Program-made: the position numbers and the translations under genes | Notes under the pieces: generated by a model | Databases searched by the model: none | The model's input: the letters and a program-made list of their open reading frames with translations, nothing else | What the model was told of the DNA's origin: nothing | Part shown: positions 56,515 to 64,000 of the stretch, in pieces | Position numbering within the stretch: position 1 is the first letter of the stretch | How the letters are laid out: every line of letters begins with the position of its first letter | Assembly (NCBI GenBank): GCA_937969505.1 | Contig: CALBWA010000007.1 | Location: 62,001-126,000 of the forward strand | Origin: an uncultured Erythrobacter sp. | Lineage (GTDB): Bacteria > Pseudomonadota > Alphaproteobacteria > Sphingomonadales > Sphingomonadaceae | Reading direction: 5' to 3' | DNA length: 64,000 nucleotides

Positions 56515-57677
56515 GCGGTGTCTCCTTCGGGGGGCAGGCCAAGCATCGAGCGTTTCTCCGGATCGCTGAGAAACGATGCTTCGCTGACCTGCTTCCACAA
56601 ACGCTCCCGATCTTCAGACAGGGCAGTTACCCGATCGAGGTCGACGGACATGCTGGCGTCGGAAAACCAGGGGTCGAGGCCTTCTGCGATAGCGCGGCAC
56701 AATTTGTCAGCCAGCGGCAACAAGGTCAGTCGCCACAATGCCCGATTGGCCTCACGATAATTGGAATAGGTGTTATCACCGGGCAGGCCCAGCAACATTG
56801 GCGGCACTCCAAACGCGAGCGCGATATCGCGCGCGGCGGCGCTTTTCAGCGTTGCAAAGTCCATGTCAGCCGGGCTCAACGCCATGCTTTGCCATTTCAA
56901 TCCCCCGTCGAGCAACATCGGGCGGCCTGCATTGCCATTGCCGGCAAAGGCTTGGCTCAGCTCGGTCTTCAGGCGGTCGAATTGGTCGGTCGTCAGACCG
57001 CTGCCATCATCGGCGTCATAGACAAGCGCGCCCGATGGCCGGGCAGCATTATCCAGCAGGGACTGGTTCCACCGCGAGGCAGCGTTGTGCACAGCGATCG
57101 CCTGTTCGGCTGCGGCCAGGGATCCCGCTCCATAATGGTCGTCTGTGGGATGCATAGATTTGACATGGATGATATTGGGCCAGCCGTTGTCATCTTCCAC
57201 CGGAATTGTGATGGTCGTAGCGGCCAATTTGTATTCATAGGCGGTGGGCCAGCCATCTGGTCCGGCGACGATGGAAATGCGTTCAGGGCGAAGTGCAAAC
57301 AGCTCCACCGGTGTACCGCTCGCATCCTTTATGATCTGGACATAGCCATTGCCGTGCAGCACCAATTGCGCGCACAGAGTTTCAACCAATGATTGGCCCG
57401 CGCTTGTAGCGCTGACCAATGCCATCAGGCGGTCATCGCTCGATTGCAGAGGAGCCTGCCCGACACCTTCAGAGACGATCTTGACGGCGCGCTGAGCAAT
57501 GGGGTTGGCCAGAAAACCTGATCGGACCGCACTGCCATAGTCGAAACTGCGTGCGCCAGAGCCGGCGCCGGCACCGTGCAGTGCCAGCGCCCACGGGGAC
57601 GTAAATCCGCGGCCCAGAGGCACACGATTGCCGCCCGCGCCCTTGAAGGCGGAGGCGATATTTTCAAGAAAAGACAT
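56511..57677 (-). CDS. GTA portal protein (g3-like)
   Basis: 388 residues. The HK97-type portal features are visible: a variable N-terminus, SFDYGSAVRSGFLANPIAQR, LVLHGNGYVQIIKDASGTPV and GVPPMLLGLPGDNTYSNYRE near the C-terminal third. The dodecamer forms the DNA entry channel of the GTA head. It starts 24 bp after the large terminase stop. No internal stop or frameshift. Confidence 0.93.
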   Translation of the reverse strand: MSFLENIASAFKGAGGNRVPLGRGFTSPWALALHGAGAGSGARSFDYGSAVRSGFLANPIAQRAVKIVSEGVGQAPLQSSDDRLMALVSATSAGQSLVETLCAQLVLHGNGYVQIIKDASGTPVELFALRPERISIVAGPDGWPTAYEYKLAATTITIPVEDDNGWPNIIHVKSMHPTDDHYGAGSLAAAEQAIAVHNAASRWNQSLLDNAARPSGALVYDADDGSGLTTDQFDRLKTELSQAFAGNGNAGRPMLLDGGLKWQSMALSPADMDFATLKSAAARDIALAFGVPPMLLGLPGDNTYSNYREANRALWRLTLLPLADKLCRAIAEGLDPWFSDASMSVDLDRVTALSEDRERLWKQVSEASFLSDPEKRSMLGLPPEGDTA

Positions 57678-57701
57678 CACACGTCCCTTTCTGTTGAGAT
57701 G

Positions 57702-59030
57702 CTAGACATTCATCACGCGCGGGGCCTGTATTCGGCCCAGCATCAATTCACTCAAAGCCCAGACCAGCGCATCGGCACGATCCGGACTGCGCCCTGGCCC
57801 TTCGTAGGTCCCGCCCGCCATCAAGCCGCACAGCTGGTCCTCCAGCCGCGCGAACAGGCCGCAGTGGCGAACTTTTCCCGCCTCATACAAAGCTGCGACT
57901 GGTTCGGCTCGGGCCACCTTCCCGCGACTGGCGTGAACCAGCTTGACGGGCATGTGGCAATCAGCCGCTCGCAGCACGCTTTCCACCATCGCGCCGCCCT
58001 GATTGGCCTCCGCAATAACCCGATCGGCCGACCAGGCAGCGCTGGCATTGGCGACTGCACGCGCCCATTGTTCAGGGCTGGCATTTTCGACCGAGCAATC
58101 GGCCAGAACCTTGCCGATGCCATCTTCACCCAAGGCGGCGACCACAATTCCGCACGCGTCTCCGCGCGCCGAGGCAGGCGGATCGACAGCAACCACAATG
58201 CGTGCGTGGATCGTCTGTTGGTCGCTGGACCTGGCAGCATCGATCAATGACCGGGTCCACAAGGCGCCTTCCACATCGCCTATCAATTCGCCGTCCAGTT
58301 CCTGTCGGCCCAATTGCGTGCCGGCAAATTCGCTTTCCATCGCGGCCAGAAACTGGCCAGGCAGATTGCCGGAATTGTCCTGGGTTGAACCCTTGGTAAC
58401 AACCGTACTACCGCTGGTCTTACCGGCGATCAGGCGATGAATTAGTGGCACACTGCGCGGCGTTGTTGTGACTGCAATCCTCTGGTCTTCTCCCAGACGC
58501 AGGCCCATCTGGAGATTGTCCCAGCACTGTGTTGCCCGATCATGCGACAAGGGCCATTTGCCAATCTCGTCACACCATGCATGGCTATGCTGCGGGCCTC
58601 GCAATGTCTCTGGCTCTGCGGCTGAATAGAGCTGTGCTACTGCACCATTGGGAAAGCGCAGACGGCGCAGCGATGCCTCGAACACAGGGCTGCGTTCCGG
58701 TGGGCAGCAGGCGAGCAAGCCGCTCTCACCCTCGACCATGACCGCGCGTGCTTCGGCAAGAGAGGCCGATACCAGGGCAATGCGGGCTTGCGGATTGGCC
58801 TCGGCCACTTCGCGGACCCATTCTGCCCCAGTGCGTGTCTTGCCAAAGCCGCGACCCGCCATGACCAGCCAGACGCGCCAGTCGCCAGGCGGCGGCAGTT
58901 GTGCGCGCCTCGCCCAGAAAGGCCAGTGGTAAGCAAATTCCTCCTTCTCGTCGCCAGTCATCCATTTGGCGAGTAGGTCATAATGGCGGGGGTCAGCATC
59001 AAGCAGCCAATCGAGCCGCTCAGGCGCCAT
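57702..59030 (-). CDS. GTA large terminase (g2-like)
   Basis: 442 residues. Walker A is MAGRGFGKTRTG (residues 57-68), followed by an ATPase domain with a Walker B-like AWCDEIGKW, and a nuclease domain beginning with VAVDPPASARGDACG and including VIAEANQGGAM and the DRADALVWAL ending. It packages host DNA by the headful mechanism in RcGTA. Its start overlaps the small terminase gene by 11 bp. The full length argues for a functional motor. Confidence 0.94.
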   Translation of the reverse strand: MAPERLDWLLDADPRHYDLLAKWMTGDEKEEFAYHWPFWARRAQLPPPGDWRVWLVMAGRGFGKTRTGAEWVREVAEANPQARIALVSASLAEARAVMVEGESGLLACCPPERSPVFEASLRRLRFPNGAVAQLYSAAEPETLRGPQHSHAWCDEIGKWPLSHDRATQCWDNLQMGLRLGEDQRIAVTTTPRSVPLIHRLIAGKTSGSTVVTKGSTQDNSGNLPGQFLAAMESEFAGTQLGRQELDGELIGDVEGALWTRSLIDAARSSDQQTIHARIVVAVDPPASARGDACGIVVAALGEDGIGKVLADCSVENASPEQWARAVANASAAWSADRVIAEANQGGAMVESVLRAADCHMPVKLVHASRGKVARAEPVAALYEAGKVRHCGLFARLEDQLCGLMAGGTYEGPGRSPDRADALVWALSELMLGRIQAPRVMNV

Positions 59031-59481
59031 CGCTGCCGCGTTCCTTGGCTTCTATCATGACGCGCTGCCGGATTTCCTCAACCTTGCGATCAATCGAGGC
59101 GCGAATTTCCGTGGCGCTCACATTGCGCCGTGCGGCTTGCGCCTTGGCGGCGTTTTCTCGGTGAGCCGACAACAGTCTGATGGCGGCGGCAAAATCATAT
59201 TTGTCGCCATCATCAGTCTGCAATTTTCCTTCACGAAGTCGTCGCAAAACCTCCATTTCCAAGTGCTCGTATCCTTCCCACAAGGCGTCCATCCAGCGTC
59301 GGGCAAATTCCGGTTCGCTTGTGCGAGCGCGATATGCGCTGCTGGTATCGATCCCGGCTGCTTCAGCCGATTTGGTGACGTTGGAGGACTGCGCCAGCGC
59401 CTCCAGAAATCGGTCGCGCCAGCGGGTGTTGATCTGGCGGCCTCGATTGCTGTTGGTCTTGTGCTTTGTGGTCTTGCCCAT
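59020..59481 (-). CDS. GTA small terminase-like protein (g1-like)
   Basis: 153 residues from the ATG at 59481 (AAAGGA upstream). A helix-turn-helix DNA-binding region is visible near residues 25-60 (FLEALAQSSNVTKSAEAAGI, DTSSAYRARTSEPEFARRW) and a helical C-terminal oligomerisation region (ASIDRKVEEIRQRVMIEAKE). It starts the cluster. The lysine-rich N-terminus fits DNA binding. Its promoter region of about 150 bp upstream contains TCACACT repeats. Confidence 0.85.
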   Translation of the reverse strand: MGKTTKHKTNSNRGRQINTRWRDRFLEALAQSSNVTKSAEAAGIDTSSAYRARTSEPEFARRWMDALWEGYEHLEMEVLRRLREGKLQTDDGDKYDFAAAIRLLSAHRENAAKAQAARRNVSATEIRASIDRKVEEIRQRVMIEAKERGSDGA

Positions 59482-59566
59482 GCGCTGCGATCCTTTCTGG
59501 TTATTCGCAGCAGGATGCAGAACGGTCACTGCCGATCTTGGGCAAGACCGACGGAGCAGGGGGCGT

Positions 59567-59630
59567 TCACACTATATTGCTGACGAATCACACTATCGCG
59601 ATGTTCCATTTCTCTAACCAAAGAGTGTGA
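59567..59630. repeat. Three TCACACT elements in the GTA promoter region
   Basis: TCACACTAT occurs at 59567-59575 and again at 59588-59596, spaced 21 bp, two helical turns. AGTGTGA (59624-59630) is TCACACT in inverted orientation. The last lies within the spacer between the putative -35 and -10 boxes and the first two lie just downstream, a layout like an operator array. Confidence 0.7.
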
Positions 59631-59639
59631 CAATGTCAA
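59611..59639 (-). promoter_or_regulatory. Putative promoter of the GTA cluster
   Basis: On the minus strand TTGACA (59639-59634) is followed after 17 bases by TAGAGA (59616-59611). The -35 box matches the sigma-70 consensus exactly; the -10 box is weak, as expected for a tightly regulated promoter. It lies about 130 bp upstream of the small terminase start. Confidence 0.4.
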
Positions 59640-59746
59640 TAAAAAAGTACCAAATAGGTTATACATTATCCGTTGCACCTGTCATGGTGCTGCCCTAATC
59701 GCTCGAATGATGGGCCACGGCCTGCAAATTGGGATCGATCACTGTC

Positions 59747-60394
59747 ATGATGAAGCTCATTCGCAATCTTTACGATTGGACAATGGAAAAGGCAGCTCAT
59801 CCCCAAGCGGAATGGTGGTTGGCATTTTTCTGCTTCATCGAATCGAGCTTTTTCCCGATCCCTCCTCACCCTCTGCTCGGTCTGATGTGCCTTGCTGAAC
59901 CGCGCAAGGCGATCCGCTTTGCCCTTATAGCAACCATCGCATCTGTGCTGGGCGGGCTGATGGGATATGCAATCGGCTATTTTCTCTATGAAGCAGTCGG
60001 CGTCATGATGATTGGCGCCCTCGGCCTGACCGAAAGCTTTCCTGTGGCGGCGTGCTACATCAGGGAACAAGGCGCAATTGCCGTGTTCCTGGCGGCTGGC
60101 ACACCAATCCCGTTCAAGCTCATGACCATCACGGCGGGCTTCGTCGAAATGGACCTGTTGTCCTTCACACTGGCCGCGGTTGCAGGGCGCGCGCTGATCT
60201 TCATGGTTGTCGGGGTGCTCTTCCAGTTGTTCGGCGCCCCGATCAAGCGGATTATCGATCAGTATCTGGGCACAGTCACCACGATCTTCGTAGTGCTGGT
60301 GGTGGCAGGCTTTCTGGCAATCAGCGTATTTGCCGGCTCCGACGAGGCAAGCGAGGGCACACATATCTGTGACAGCGCGACCGAATTGCGTTAG
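59747..60394 (+). CDS. YqaA family membrane protein (VTT/DedA-like)
   Basis: 215 residues from the ATG at 59747 (a second ATG follows at 59750); upstream TTG 59729 is less likely. Helices include EWWLAFFCFIESSFFPIPPH, LIATIASVLGGLMGYAIGYF and FTLAAVAGRALIFMVVGVLF. The FxES-FFPIPP re-entrant segment and the GTPIPFKLMTITAGF loop resemble the VTT/DedA-like YqaA family, whose members are linked to lipid flipping and membrane homeostasis. It converges on spt, with 36 bp between stops. Confidence 0.85.
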   Translation: MMKLIRNLYDWTMEKAAHPQAEWWLAFFCFIESSFFPIPPHPLLGLMCLAEPRKAIRFALIATIASVLGGLMGYAIGYFLYEAVGVMMIGALGLTESFPVAACYIREQGAIAVFLAAGTPIPFKLMTITAGFVEMDLLSFTLAAVAGRALIFMVVGVLFQLFGAPIKRIIDQYLGTVTTIFVVLVVAGFLAISVFAGSDEASEGTHICDSATELR

Positions 60395-60430
60395 CCCATC
60401 CCATCGCTAGAGGTGTTAGCCGACTGATTG

Positions 60431-61702
60431 TCAGCCGATAATACCGGTAGCCTTGCCTGCGCGTTCAAACATTCCAAGGATCGTTTCAACCTCTTCTTCG
60501 GTATGTTCTGCGCACAGAGAGCAGCGCAGCAAGGTCATGTTGGCAGGGGTCGCTGGAGGGCGCGCCAGATTGACATAGAGGCCTTCTTTCAGCAGCGCCT
60601 CCCACATTCCGGCCCCGCGTTCCAGATCCGGCATGATCACCGCAATGATTGCGCTTTCCGGGGTCGAGGTGCCCAGCTCAAATCCGAGATCGGTCAGTCC
60701 AGAATGGAGACGACGCGAATTTTCCCACAGATGGGCTCGCTTGTTCGACCCGTGCATCAGCTTGCGGATTGAGGTTGCAGCCGTCGCGACGACCGATGGT
60801 GGTAGGCTGGCAGTGAAGACGTAAGGGCGGCAGACCAGTCGCATGATTTCGAACTTGGGGTGGTTCGACACGCAGAAGCCACCGACCGTACCCACGCTTT
60901 TGGAGAAGGTACCGATGATGAAATCGCAGTCATCGATCACGCCGGCGGCCTCGCAAACGCCGCGCCCGTTCTCCCCGATAAAGCCCATCGAGTGCGCCTC
61001 ATCAACCAGGACCATGGCGCCGTATTTCTTGGCTATGGCAACCATTTCCTTGAGCGGAGCAACATCACCCAGCATCGAATAGACGCCTTCCAGAATGACC
61101 AGCTTGCCGGCCCCTTCCGGGACGCGTTTCAGCCGCTTTTCCAAAGCTTCGATGTCATTGTGCTTGAACGGAACAACCTCGGCATTACCCATAGCGCAAC
61201 CGTCCCAGATCGAGGCGTGGCTATCGATGTCGAGGATGATGTAGTCACCCTTGCCAGCGATCGTTGAAATGATCCCGAGATTGGCCAGATAGCCGGTCGA
61301 AAACACCATGGCATGATCCATGGCGTAGAATTCCTTTAGCGCGTCTTCGCATTCCTTGTGGCCTTGGTAAGTGCCGTTGAGAACGCGGCTACCGGTCGTG
61401 CCGGTGCCGTAATCGCGCATGGCTTGATTGCCGGCATCGACCACATCGGGGTCAAAGGTCATGCCCATGTAATTGTAAGTGCCGAGCAGGATTGTATCTC
61501 GCCCGTTGCAGATTGCCCTGGTGGGGGAAAGCACTTCTTCCATCACCAGATTGAAAGGATCCTCCACACCGCTGGCCAGCAGGCCCTCGCGCATGGCAAT
61601 AATGTTGTCGAATTTGGAGAATAGATCACCAGCTGCTGATCCGGCTTCCCCACTTGTCCCGGCAGCCTGGGCTTTCGTCGCTGCAGCAGATGCTTCGCTC
61701 AT
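60431..61702 (-). CDS. spt: Serine palmitoyltransferase
   Basis: 423 residues. Alpha-oxoamine synthase with the segments LLGTYNYMGMTFDPDVVDAG near residue 72, MLVDEAHSMGFIGENGRG-like LVDEAHSMGF, and IIGTFSKSVGTVGGF with the PLP-binding lysine. The pattern closely follows the soluble homodimeric Sphingomonas paucimobilis enzyme, which condenses serine and palmitoyl thioester to 3-ketosphinganine, the first step of sphingolipid synthesis. The alanine-rich N-terminal 25 residues are variable. The gene directly abuts acp, whose product may deliver the acyl chain. Confidence 0.95.
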   Translation of the reverse strand: MSEASAAATKAQAAGTSGEAGSAAGDLFSKFDNIIAMREGLLASGVEDPFNLVMEEVLSPTRAICNGRDTILLGTYNYMGMTFDPDVVDAGNQAMRDYGTGTTGSRVLNGTYQGHKECEDALKEFYAMDHAMVFSTGYLANLGIISTIAGKGDYIILDIDSHASIWDGCAMGNAEVVPFKHNDIEALEKRLKRVPEGAGKLVILEGVYSMLGDVAPLKEMVAIAKKYGAMVLVDEAHSMGFIGENGRGVCEAAGVIDDCDFIIGTFSKSVGTVGGFCVSNHPKFEIMRLVCRPYVFTASLPPSVVATAATSIRKLMHGSNKRAHLWENSRRLHSGLTDLGFELGTSTPESAIIAVIMPDLERGAGMWEALLKEGLYVNLARPPATPANMTLLRCSLCAEHTEEEVETILGMFERAGKATGIIG

Positions 61703-61944
61703 TATGCGGCCTTCATTTTGGTGACGGCATCGACAAGCTGACCGTAATTTTCAATTTCGGCTTGCTGGTTCATGCTGATGATGATGTCGAATTCATCTTC
61801 GATCTCTGCCACGAAATCCATCACCGTCAGGCTGTCGAATTCCAGATCATTGGCAAAGGTGGTGCTGTCGGTGATTGTGACACCCTTCTTGTTAAAGGGC
61901 TCGATCAGCGAACGAATGCTTGTGTCGACGGCAGCGCGATCCAT
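61702..61944 (-). CDS. Acyl carrier protein linked to serine palmitoyltransferase
   Basis: 80 residues from the ATG at 61944. The phosphopantetheine-accepting serine is in EFDSLTVMDFV, which reads DSL as in standard ACPs. The rest is a four-helix acidic ACP (EIEDEFDIIISMNQQAE). Its stop overlaps the spt start by one base. In alphaproteobacteria an ACP next to SPT supplies an acyl chain for sphingolipid synthesis. It is distinct from the fatty-acid-synthesis ACP in context. Confidence 0.92.
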   Translation of the reverse strand: MDRAAVDTSIRSLIEPFNKKGVTITDSTTFANDLEFDSLTVMDFVAEIEDEFDIIISMNQQAEIENYGQLVDAVTKMKAA

Positions 61945-62172
61945 GTTGAAACTCTTTCTCGTTCTAATTCTGCGTGAAACACGCGAGGTTTGGCAAGCGG
62001 GCTGCGCCTGCCACGCAATTGCGGCGGAAAAGCGGCTCTGACCAACGCTTGTCAAGCTTTCTCATTTGGACAAGGTAGGCAGCGTTCACTTCAACACAAG
62101 CAGCTTTGCGCCCGATGTCCTGGCATCGAAGGGGCATGCAAAAGGGTCGCAACCACAGAATGATGTCCCCGG
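61945..62172. other. Intergenic region between divK and the acp-spt operon
   Basis: 228 bp without a gene. It includes the 5' region and promoter of acp-spt, but no confident -10/-35 was assigned. There is no clear terminator for divK within it. Confidence 0.4.
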
Positions 62173-62541
62173 TCACGCCGGAATCAAGGACTTGACGGCA
62201 TTCATGAACGGCATGATTGATACCGGCTTGGACAGATAACCGGCGGCCCCAGCATCGCGAATGCGTTCCTCATCGCCCTTGCCCGCATAGGCCGTCACCG
62301 CCAGCACCGGAATATCGCGCAATGCGCCGTCCTGTTTGGCCTGCTGGATCAAATCAACGCCCGAAACATTGGGCAATTGAATGTCCATTATGACAAGATC
62401 AGGCAGCACTCTGCGCGCCGTGTCGAGCGCTTGCTCCCCATCAGCTACAGGCTCAACTTCGAACCCGTTTGCGCGCAACACATCGCAAAACAGTTTCCTG
62501 TTAAGGTCGTTGTCCTCGACAACCATTATTCTCTTTGCCAC
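62173..62541 (-). CDS. divK: Cell-cycle response regulator DivK
   Basis: 122 residues, a receiver domain with no output domain. Phosphoacceptor aspartate near residue 53 in VIMDIQLPNVSG, acidic pair ED near residue 9, threonine/alanine in VTAYAG and lysine in SKPVS complete the site. The length and sequence resemble DivK of Caulobacter and relatives, which acts with PleC/DivJ on the CtrA phosphorelay. The start is GTG at 62541. It is divergent from the DUF3572 gene, whose start is only 17 bp away. Confidence 0.9.
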   Translation of the reverse strand: MAKRIMVVEDNDLNRKLFCDVLRANGFEVEPVADGEQALDTARRVLPDLVIMDIQLPNVSGVDLIQQAKQDGALRDIPVLAVTAYAGKGDEERIRDAGAAGYLSKPVSIMPFMNAVKSLIPA

Positions 62542-62558
62542 TAGCAGGAAGCTCCCCC

Positions 62559-62882
62559 ATGGAAGGGCAGTGTAGTATCATCGGAAGGTGTCTGACAATT
62601 CTTCGTTCCTCTCCATCCCCCGAAGCAGACCGCAAGGATGCGCAGGTTCTGGCTCTGGCTGCACTTGGCTGGACGCTGGAGGATGAAAATCGTGCCGAGC
62701 GGTTCCTGTCCCTGACAGGCCTGGATGCCGATACTTTGCGCGGCGGTTTGGGCGATCCGGTCATGCTGGCAGCTGTCCTTGATTTCCTCGCCAATCACGA
62801 GCCCGATCTCATCCGGGCAGCAGAAGCACTGGCGATAACGCCGGAGGAGCTTGTCGCTGCCTCACAGGAGTTGCGCGCATGA
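62559..62882 (+). CDS. DUF3572 domain protein
   Basis: 107 residues from the ATG at 62559; AGGAAG at 62546-62551 is a good ribosome-binding site. The middle (AQVLALAALGWTLEDENRAE, FLSLTGLDADTLRGGLGDPV) is typical of DUF3572, a small helical protein of unknown role found almost only in alphaproteobacteria, and often next to divK, as here. Its stop overlaps the start of the next gene by 4 bp, so those two are coupled. Confidence 0.9.
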   Translation: MEGQCSIIGRCLTILRSSPSPEADRKDAQVLALAALGWTLEDENRAERFLSLTGLDADTLRGGLGDPVMLAAVLDFLANHEPDLIRAAEALAITPEELVAASQELRA

Positions 62883-63508
62883 GCCGTCCATTGATTATCA
62901 GCGATTGCGATGAAGTGCTGCTCTATATGGTGGCCCATTTTAAGGAATGGCTGGAGGAAGGCGAAGGCATTCGCTTCCAGCTTGATGGCAACAATTTTGC
63001 CACCGCGATGCGCTGGGAAGACACTGGCGAGCCTCTGAACGAAAAGGACATCTGGCGCTATCTCGGGCGGTTTTTCGATACCGAAATGGACCGCCAATTG
63101 CCGATTGAAGGCGCGATCGAAAGCATCAATACCCTGTCCGAACACGCCGATGTGGTCATCCTGACCAATCTTGTAGACAAGCGCCGCGATCACCGGGCCG
63201 AGCAACTGGCCGGACATGGTCTGCATGCTCGTGTCTATACCAATCAGGGTCCAAAAGGACCGGCATTGCAAGCGATCATGGAAGAGTTCGAGCCTAGCAA
63301 GGCCATTTTCATCGATGATCTGGCCCAGCATCATAAATCTGCCGCTGAAACCGTACCGCAGGTCGGGCGACTGCATTTGTGTGGCGAGCCGACCATCGCC
63401 AATCATATCGATTGCGCGCACAAGGCGGGCCATGCCGATGCGCGGATCGACAATTGGGCCGAAGCATTGCCTTGGCTGCTGAACGAACTGGAAAGGGATG
63501 CACGATGA
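62879..63508 (+). CDS. HAD superfamily hydrolase-like protein
   Basis: 209 residues. The first motif is ISDCDEV near residue 8, corresponding to the DxD nucleophile motif of the HAD family; motif II may be VILTNLVD, and the late FIDDLAQHH supplies the acidic residues. It is probably a cytoplasmic phosphatase of unknown substrate. It overlaps DUF3572 by 4 bp and RidA by 4 bp, so these three are one operon. Confidence 0.85.
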   Translation: MSRPLIISDCDEVLLYMVAHFKEWLEEGEGIRFQLDGNNFATAMRWEDTGEPLNEKDIWRYLGRFFDTEMDRQLPIEGAIESINTLSEHADVVILTNLVDKRRDHRAEQLAGHGLHARVYTNQGPKGPALQAIMEEFEPSKAIFIDDLAQHHKSAAETVPQVGRLHLCGEPTIANHIDCAHKAGHADARIDNWAEALPWLLNELERDAR

Positions 63509-63963
63509 GTATCGAAGCGCGTTTGCTGGAACTGGGCATCACCTTGCCCGAAGCAGCGGCCCCTGTGGCAAGCTACGTCCCGGTGGTGGTGCATGGCGAC
63601 ATCGCACATGTGTCGGGTCAATTGCCGTTTGTTGAAGGCAAGCTTGTAACAGGCCGGCTGGGCGAGGATGTTTCGCTGGATGATGGAATTGCCGCTGCCC
63701 GCGCTTGCGGATTGATGATCCTGGCGCAATTGAAAGCTGCGCTTGTTCCGCTGGACAGGGTGGAGCGGATTGTCAAACTGGGGGCCTTTGTAAATTCAAC
63801 CGGCGACTTCACCGATCAACCCAAGGTCGCCAATGGTGCTTCTGAATTGATGTTCGACGTCTTTGGCGAGAAGGGCCGCCATGCGCGTGCAGCGGTGGGA
63901 GTGCCGTCGTTGCCTTTGGGCGCTGCCGTTGAAGTTGATGCGATCATTGTATTGGCGGGATGA
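63505..63963 (+). CDS. RidA family protein
   Basis: 152 residues from the ATG at 63505, which overlaps the previous stop by 4 bp. The segment VHGDIAHVSGQLPFVEGKLV is the RidA/YjgF N-terminal block, and AVGVPSLPLGAAVEVDAIIV is the end block. RidA proteins hydrolyse reactive enamine/imine intermediates from pyridoxal-phosphate enzymes. The length is slightly above the 130-residue norm, typical of one long subgroup. The active arginine of canonical RidA is in the AR/RAAVGV region. Confidence 0.9.
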   Translation: MSIEARLLELGITLPEAAAPVASYVPVVVHGDIAHVSGQLPFVEGKLVTGRLGEDVSLDDGIAAARACGLMILAQLKAALVPLDRVERIVKLGAFVNSTGDFTDQPKVANGASELMFDVFGEKGRHARAAVGVPSLPLGAAVEVDAIIVLAG

Positions 63964-64000
63964 GTGAACGCAACGTCCCGGATTGGCTGACCGCGTGGGA
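63960..64000 (+). CDS. Start of a further gene (cut by window end)
   Basis: The ATG at 63960 overlaps the RidA stop (ATGA) and gives MSERNVPDWLTAW before the window ends. The DWLTA start fits glycerophosphodiester phosphodiesterases that often follow RidA in sphingomonads, but 13 residues cannot prove it. Confidence 0.45.
   Translation, partial: MSERNVPDWLTAW

Larger units (their letters stand above)
59482..59746. other. Intergenic region upstream of the GTA cluster
   Basis: 265 bp between the small terminase and YqaA-like genes, without a gene. It contains a TTGACA box and repeated TCACACT elements on the cluster side, and A/T-rich sequence (TTATACATTAT near 59661-59671) that may drive the rightward gene. 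No integrase site or tRNA remnant is recognised. Confidence 0.5.

Noticed and set aside
45501-59481. Ordinary prophage
   Set aside because: No integrase, repressor, replication or lysis genes and no attachment-site repeats; gene order and sizes fit a gene transfer agent.
59137-59583. 148-codon rightward frame across the small terminase and GTA promoter
   Set aside because: It overlaps the small terminase gene and promoter repeats and has no start signal or family resemblance.

Overview
The window is about 64 kb of chromosome from an alphaproteobacterium of the order Sphingomonadales, most probably a marine or freshwater Erythrobacter-like member. The clearest signs are a serine palmitoyltransferase next to its own acyl carrier protein (sphingolipid synthesis), a DivK response regulator beside a DUF3572 gene, a ligase-associated DEXH helicase, the gene order argD-argF-hslO, and a complete RcGTA-type gene transfer agent (GTA) structural cluster. 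Family assignments were made by reading the proteins; no database search was run.

Layout. 1-7.1 kb: the end of a phosphomannomutase/phosphoglucomutase, a DUF2059 protein, an MFS permease, a DoxX-like membrane protein, a large Lhr-type helicase and a cytochrome P450. 7.2-11.2 kb: a leftward TonB-ExbB-ExbD energy-transduction locus with four exbD copies; at its far end lies a relic of a second helicase 3' end. 11.4-30.5 kb: housekeeping genes (homoserine dehydrogenase, GlpX, PRPP synthetase, HisN-like phosphatase, rpmI-rplT, pheST, prfC) mixed with three large AraC-type regulators, an SDR enzyme and small hydrolases. 30.5-32.4 kb: glnK-amtB behind a sigma-54 promoter and ending at a strong terminator. 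32.5-45.3 kb: a GMC oxidoreductase/sterol-desaturase-like operon, a two-domain cold-shock protein with a glycine-rich N-terminus, argD-argF-hslO, queC, an MFS permease, a lipoprotein Cu/Zn superoxide dismutase and an OmpA porin. 45.5-59.5 kb: the GTA cluster, all on the minus strand and read from terminase (right) to tail tip (left). 59.7-64 kb: a YqaA-like membrane protein, spt-acp, divK, DUF3572, a HAD-like protein, RidA and the first codons of another gene.

How the parts work together. The GTA genes follow the canonical order: small terminase, large terminase, portal, small membrane protein, prohead protease, capsid, connectors, major tail protein, tail chaperones, tape measure, distal tail, hub, peptidase, tail-tip protein, DUF2793. 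No integrase, lysogeny repressor or lysis gene is present. The distal-tail gene (g12-like) carries an N-terminal extension of more than 500 residues, while the g15-like tail-tip gene is much shorter than its Rhodobacter counterpart. An intrinsic terminator sits between protease and capsid genes, and three copies of the heptamer TCACACT lie in and just after a likely promoter upstream of the cluster. These are the most promising leads for undescribed biology.

Other leads are the decayed second copy of the helicase 3' end, which points to allelic exchange that brought in the P450; the four-copy exbD array with one strongly altered member; and divK and DUF3572, whose start codons face away from each other across only 17 bp. 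No CRISPR array, insertion sequence, tRNA or rRNA gene was recognised.
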